The notes under the pieces are model-generated. The model ran no database searches. It was not told the origin of the DNA and saw only the letters and a list, made by a program, of their open reading frames with translations. A DNA stretch of 9,026 nucleotides from JBGSWL01 sp041752455 (GTDB taxonomy: Bacteria; Pseudomonadota; Alphaproteobacteria; Rhizobiales; Rhizobiaceae), in NCBI GenBank assembly GCA_041752455.1, contig JBGSWL010000037.1, positions 1 through 9,026 of the forward strand. The letters run 5' to 3'. Positions 5,842 through 9,026 of this stretch are shown in pieces. The stretch's first letter is position 1; each line of letters starts with the position of its first letter. A program made the translations under genes and the position numbers.

Positions 5842-7242
5842 CTACCACGGCCCGTGGAAATCGCCGTCCTTGTCGGTCCGCCGGAAACCGTGCGCGCCGA
5901 AGAAATCACGCTGCGCCTGGATAAGGTTTGCCGTGCCACGCGCCGCCCGGATGGTGTCGAACCAGGAAAGCGCCGCTGCGAACGCCGGAACGCCAATGCC
6001 ATGGGTGGCGGCAAGCGCCACGATCCGGCGCAAACCGGGCACATGCTGCTTGAGCAGATCGGAAAAGTACGGCGCAAGGATCAGATTTTCCGAACCGTTT
6101 GCCTCCAGCGCTGTGGCCATGTCGTCGAGCATGGCGGAGCGGATGATGCACCCTTCGCGCCACGTGCGCGCGATCAGCGGCAACGGCATGTTCCAGCCGT
6201 ATTGGCTGTCGGACGCGCCCAGCATTGCGAAGCCTTGCGCATAGCAGGCGATCTTTCCGGCAACCAGTGCGCTTTCGATATCCTTCAGCGACAACTCGCC
6301 AGTCAGAACGCCACGCTCCGGGGCGCCGAACACGGTTTCGACCGAGTGGCGCTCGCTCAGCCGCGCCGAAAGGTTGCGCGCGACGACGGCCGCCTCGATG
6401 ACCGGAATGGCAACGGCCACCTCCTGCGCCTCGATCACGGTCCAGCGCCCGGTGCCCTTCTGGCCTGCAGCATCCACGATGACATCCAGCATGGGCTCGC
6501 CGGTCTGCGGATCGATGGCCGCAGCGACCTTGGCCGAAATCTCGATCAGGTAGGATCGCAGCGGCCCCTCGTTGAACCGCGCGAAGGTTTCAGCAATGCC
6601 GCTGGCCGGCATGGCGGTCCCGTCACGCATCAGGCCATAGGCTTCGGCGATCATCTGCATGTCGGCATATTCGATGCCGTTGTGCACCATCTTGACGAAA
6701 TGCCCGGCCCCGCCCGGCCCTATCAGACCGACACAGGGCGTCCCGTCCTTGTAGCGCGCGGCGATTGCCTCCAGCAGCGGACGTGCGCGCTCAAAGGTTT
6801 CGACCGTGCAGCCGGCCATCATGGAAGGGCCATGGCGCGCGCCGTCCTCGCCGCCTGATACGCCAAGCCCGATGAAGTCAAAGGCTTGGGACACGGCTGC
6901 CGCCGCACGGCGGTTGGTGTCATGGAAATTGGCATTGCCGCCATCGATGAGGATGTCGCCCTCGTCCAGCAGCGGCCCGAGCCCTGCAATCATGGCGTCA
7001 ACGGCTTCACCCGCCGGAACCATCAGGATGATGGTGCGCGGGCGCGCGATAACAGCAACCAGTTCCTCAAGCATGCCGGCCGTCGTCAGCATGGGCGCAA
7101 GCGCACCGGCCTTGCCCATGAAGTCAGCCGTCCGCGAAGGCGTGCGGTTCCACACGGCCAGGGGGTAGCCCTTTTCGGCGATATTGAGCGCGAGGGCCGC
7201 ACCCATGGTGCCGAGCCCGATCAGTCCGTGATGTATGGTCAT
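5842..7242 (-). CDS. gnd: 6-phosphogluconate dehydrogenase, decarboxylating
   Basis: This cytoplasmic enzyme converts 6-phosphogluconate and NADP+ to ribulose 5-phosphate, CO2 and NADPH. At 466 residues it is the full long form (E. coli Gnd is 468). The Rossmann motif is GLGTMG (9-14), with NRT (32-34) in the position that favours NADP. The substrate and catalytic blocks are GVSGGEDGARHGPSMMAG (127-144), GGAGHFVKMVHNGIEY (177-192) with the catalytic lysine K184 and glutamate E191, and the C-terminal AQRDFFGAHGFRR...DFHGPW that reaches into the partner subunit. All expected active-site residues are present. The start at 7242 lies 6 bases after the lactonase stop, and AGG is the only weak ribosome site, so it is probably translated by coupling. 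It is likely a locus-specific copy, controlled with the lactonase by the operator at 8169-8182. Rhizobia often carry another gnd (gntZ) elsewhere. Confidence 0.95.
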   Translation of the reverse strand: MTIHHGLIGLGTMGAALALNIAEKGYPLAVWNRTPSRTADFMGKAGALAPMLTTAGMLEELVAVIARPRTIILMVPAGEAVDAMIAGLGPLLDEGDILIDGGNANFHDTNRRAAAAVSQAFDFIGLGVSGGEDGARHGPSMMAGCTVETFERARPLLEAIAARYKDGTPCVGLIGPGGAGHFVKMVHNGIEYADMQMIAEAYGLMRDGTAMPASGIAETFARFNEGPLRSYLIEISAKVAAAIDPQTGEPMLDVIVDAAGQKGTGRWTVIEAQEVAVAIPVIEAAVVARNLSARLSERHSVETVFGAPERGVLTGELSLKDIESALVAGKIACYAQGFAMLGASDSQYGWNMPLPLIARTWREGCIIRSAMLDDMATALEANGSENLILAPYFSDLLKQHVPGLRRIVALAATHGIGVPAFAAALSWFDTIRAARGTANLIQAQRDFFGAHGFRRTDKDGDFHGPW

Positions 7243-7248
7243 GACCTG

Positions 7249-8148
7249 TCAGGGGCGCTGGACGCCCCGCCTGTTGAGATGGATCGTGTAGAGACTTGTC
7301 GTGGCGGTTATGAAAAGCTGGTGCTTGGCCCGTCCGCCGAAACAAAGGTTTGAAACCGTCTCGGGGATCAGGATCTTGCCCAGCAGCCGGCCATCGGGCG
7401 CAATGCAGTGAACGCCGTCACCCGCCGATGACCAGACATTGCCGTCCGTGTCGATCCGGATGCCGTCGGAAAGGCCGGTATCGACCTTGAAGAACGGCCG
7501 GCCCTTTCCGGGAATGCCGTCAGGACCGATCTCGAACGCGTAGAGTTGCTGCGGGTCCGTGCCGAACATGCGTCCGGTGTCGGCCACATAGAGCACAGTC
7601 TCTTCGGGCGAAAAGGCAAGGCCATTCGGGCAGTGCAGGTCGGTGACGACCTGCTCGAGCGTTCCGGTGTCCGGATGGGCCCGGTAGACCGCGCAGATGT
7701 TCTCCTGTTCGCTGCGGTGGCCCTCATAGTCAGTCATGATCCCGTAATGCGGATCGGTAAACCAGATCGTGCCATCTGACTTGACGATGACATCATTGGG
7801 CGAGTTCAGCGGCTTGCCGCCGAATGCGTCGGCAATGATGGTGATCGTTCCGTCCGGTTCGGTTCGGGTGACCTGCCGGCTGCCGTGTTCGCAGGAGACA
7901 AGCCGCCCCTGCCGGTCACGGGTGTGACCGTTGGAAAAGTTCGAAGGTTGGCGATAGGTACTGATGCCCGTATCCGGCGACCAACGCACGATCCGGTTGT
8001 TGGGGATGTCGGAAAACAGCAGGCAGTTGGCATCGCCGAACCAAACCGGTCCTTCAACCCAGTCGAAGCCTGTCGCCAGTTTCTTGACCGGCGCATTGCC
8101 AAGGACATAGGTCGCAAAGATCGGGTCATGCACTTCGAAAAAGGTCAT
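7249..8148 (-). CDS. SMP-30/gluconolactonase-family lactonase
   Basis: This 299-residue six-bladed beta-propeller enzyme is expected to hydrolyse an aldonolactone to the open sugar acid with one divalent metal ion. No signal peptide is seen, so it should act in the cytoplasm. Family residues are in place: WVEGPVW with E32 as metal ligand, NSPNDVIVKSDGTIWFTDP with N118, CPNGLAFSPEETVLYVADT with N175, and GLSDGIRIDTDGNVW with D228 as ligand or general base. The start at 8148 follows a GGGGGG run at 8-base spacing and is where the similarity begins. The same frame stays open to 8967, but the extra residues are antisense to the plus-strand genes and are rejected. It leads the lactonase-gnd unit, and an operator lies 21 bases upstream of the ATG. 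Lactone identity (gluconate, galactonate, xylonate or another) cannot be read from sequence. Confidence 0.92.
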   Translation of the reverse strand: MTFFEVHDPIFATYVLGNAPVKKLATGFDWVEGPVWFGDANCLLFSDIPNNRIVRWSPDTGISTYRQPSNFSNGHTRDRQGRLVSCEHGSRQVTRTEPDGTITIIADAFGGKPLNSPNDVIVKSDGTIWFTDPHYGIMTDYEGHRSEQENICAVYRAHPDTGTLEQVVTDLHCPNGLAFSPEETVLYVADTGRMFGTDPQQLYAFEIGPDGIPGKGRPFFKVDTGLSDGIRIDTDGNVWSSAGDGVHCIAPDGRLLGKILIPETVSNLCFGGRAKHQLFITATTSLYTIHLNRRGVQRP

Positions 8149-8160
8149 CGCGTCCCCCCT

Positions 8161-8188
8161 TCTTGATGTGTTATCGATAACATCAAGA
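8161..8188. repeat. Inverted repeat TCTTGATG...CATCAAGA around operator 3
   Basis: TCTTGATG (8161-8168) is the exact reverse complement of CATCAAGA (8181-8188), with 12 bases between. The outer repeat is centred one base to the left of the inner operator palindrome and shares one base with it. It may be a second regulator site, or symmetrical -35-like TTGATG boxes facing both ways. Confidence 0.5.
8169..8182. promoter_or_regulatory. Operator palindrome 3 (LacI-family type)
   Basis: TGTTATCGATAACA is a perfect 14-base palindrome whose 12-base core is identical to site 2 upstream of the regulator gene. It stands in the 64-base gap between the divergent lactonase and GlcG-like genes, so one bound repressor could control both transcripts. 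It ties these genes to the transporter as one regulon. Confidence 0.82.
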
Positions 8189-8212
8189 CACATCCCCACG
8201 GAAGAGGGAACC

Positions 8213-8635
8213 ATGACGTTTTTTCGATCGACGACAACCCTCACCCACAAGGCGACCCTCGCCATGCTTGAGGCGGGAGCAGCGGCAGCGGACGCGATGG
8301 GCCAGCCGCAGTGCCTTGTCATTGTCGATGCGAGCGGCGAATTGCTCGCTGAATTGCGCATGACGGGTGCGCGGTTCCTCAGCCGCAAGAGTGCGCGCGC
8401 CAAGGCGCTGACCGCCGCTTCCATTCGTGCGCCCTCGCATCTGCTTCCCGAAGCGGTTCGCCCTGCCATTGCTGCGGCGACGGACGGAACCGTTACCGGC
8501 CTCAAGGGCGGACTTCCGGTCATCATCGACGGCGACTGCATCGGCGGTGTCGGGGTGGGTTCTGGCAGCGGCGACCAGGATGCCGACGTTGCCAATGCCA
8601 TGCTCGCGGCGATTGGCGCGGAGTTGTTTCCATGA
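8213..8635 (+). CDS. GlcG/HbpS-like protein (haem-degrading/DUF336 family)
   Basis: This 140-residue protein resembles the GlcG/HbpS family (Pfam Haem_degrading, PF03928). It shows an N-terminal LTHKATLAMLEAGAAAADAM helix, CLVIVDASGELLAELRMTGA (about 34-53), a SRKSARAKALTAA helix and a glycine-rich end, GGLPVIIDGDCIGGVGVGSGSGDQDADVANA, all diagnostic of the fold. No signal peptide is seen. Members sit widely in operons for glycolate, diols and sugar acids; their biochemical role is mostly unknown, with haem or cobalamin binding shown for a few. The start at 8213 follows GAGGGAA at good spacing; an in-frame upstream ATG at 8168 would overlap the operator and is unlikely. The TGA overlaps the next ATG (ATGA at 8632-8635), so the two are translationally coupled. 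Confidence 0.87.
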   Translation: MTFFRSTTTLTHKATLAMLEAGAAAADAMGQPQCLVIVDASGELLAELRMTGARFLSRKSARAKALTAASIRAPSHLLPEAVRPAIAAATDGTVTGLKGGLPVIIDGDCIGGVGVGSGSGDQDADVANAMLAAIGAELFP

Positions 8636-9026
8636 AGATCGGCTTTCTCGGTGCCGGGCTGATGGGCAAGCCCATGATCCGCAATCTGGCAAGGGCCGGT
8701 CACGAACTGACGGTCTGGAACCGGTCGCGTCCCAATGCCGATGGGGTTGCCGACGTAGCGCGGATTGCCGACGCGCCTGCCGATGTGGCTGAAGACGCCG
8801 ACCTCGTCATCGCCATGCTGGCGGACGGTCCGGTAACGCAGAGTGTGCTTGCCGATGACGGGGTGATCGCTGCGGTTCAAGCAGGCGCTGTCATCGCGAA
8901 CATGGGCTCCATTGAGCCGGATCGGGACCGGGCGCTCGCCGCGCTCGCCGGGGCGCGCGGTGTCCACTATCTGGACGCACCGGTATCCGGCGGTGTCGCC
9001 GGGGCCGAGGCAGCGAGCCTTGCCAT
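8632..9026 (+). CDS. Beta-hydroxyacid dehydrogenase (3-hydroxyisobutyrate / tartronate-semialdehyde reductase family), N-terminal part
   Basis: The first 131 residues are present; the gene runs off the right edge (family length about 290). It opens with MKIGFLGAGLMGKPMIRNLA, a Rossmann GxGxxG dinucleotide site (7-12). NRSR at 30-33 is in the loop that usually selects NADP(H). VIANMGSIEP (87-96) corresponds to the family's usual (V)DMST-IxP strand, and DAPVSGGVAGAEAASLA (115-131) is the substrate-binding signature of 3-hydroxyisobutyrate dehydrogenase and GlxR/GarR-type reductases. The usual D of D-(M)-S is N90 here. The catalytic lysine lies beyond the window. It would reduce or oxidise a short beta-hydroxy acid or sugar-acid-derived semialdehyde. 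It overlaps the upstream stop by 4 bases and is co-transcribed with the GlcG-like gene. The exact substrate is unknown. Confidence 0.88.
   Translation, partial: MKIGFLGAGLMGKPMIRNLARAGHELTVWNRSRPNADGVADVARIADAPADVAEDADLVIAMLADGPVTQSVLADDGVIAAVQAGAVIANMGSIEPDRDRALAALAGARGVHYLDAPVSGGVAGAEAASLA

Noticed and set aside
5854..6858. Plus-strand frame of 334 codons antisense to gnd
   Set aside because: Shadow of the highly conserved 6-phosphogluconate dehydrogenase; no independent evidence.
8149..8967. N-terminal extension of the lactonase frame
   Set aside because: It would cross operator 3 and lie antisense to two well-supported genes; SMP-30 similarity begins at 8148.
1..9026. CRISPR array, tRNA, rRNA or riboswitch
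   Set aside because: No regularly spaced repeats, cloverleaf-like segments or rRNA-like stretches were seen on either strand; short spacers here are explained by operators, a terminator or IS ends.

Overview
The window looks like part of the genome of a GC-rich alphaproteobacterium, probably of the Rhizobiales (Rhizobium/Agrobacterium/Hoeflea-like). The grounds are codon use, the ribose-type sugar ABC transporter style, and IS3 (IS407-like) and IS21 pieces of the kind common in that group. No species can be named from sequence reading alone.

Left part (1-920) is insertion-sequence debris in a more AT-rich setting. An IS3-family element enters from the left edge: 24 residues of its first transposase ORF, then its terminal repeat ending at about 138. 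It interrupts the N-terminal part of an FkbM-like methyltransferase gene on the minus strand. After an AT-rich spacer come the start of an IS21-family istA gene, cut off after its helix-turn-helix, and sequences resembling IS21 terminal repeats. Nothing here looks intact.

The rest (about 1014-9026) is a well-ordered carbohydrate uptake and catabolism locus. On the minus strand, reading right to left, are an ABC importer ATPase (4688-3162), permease (3175-2153) and periplasmic binding protein (2120-1068), closed by a strong terminator (1014-1038). Divergent from it is a LacI-family regulator (4819-5832) that resembles the gluconate regulator GntR of enteric bacteria. Convergent with the regulator is a two-gene minus-strand unit: an SMP-30-type lactonase (8148-7249) followed six bases later by 6-phosphogluconate dehydrogenase (7242-5842). 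Divergent from the lactonase is a plus-strand unit: a GlcG/HbpS-like small protein (8213-8635) overlapping a beta-hydroxyacid dehydrogenase (8632 to the window end, incomplete).

Both divergent intergenic regions carry palindromes of one type, GTTA-Y-CG-R-TAAC (4730-4747, 4783-4794, 8169-8182). They are probably operators of the LacI-family protein. Together this suggests one regulon that imports a sugar, polyol or sugar acid/lactone, opens a lactone to the acid and feeds 6-phosphogluconate into the pentose phosphate pathway. The substrate is not determined by the sequence, and no sugar-acid kinase is inside the window.
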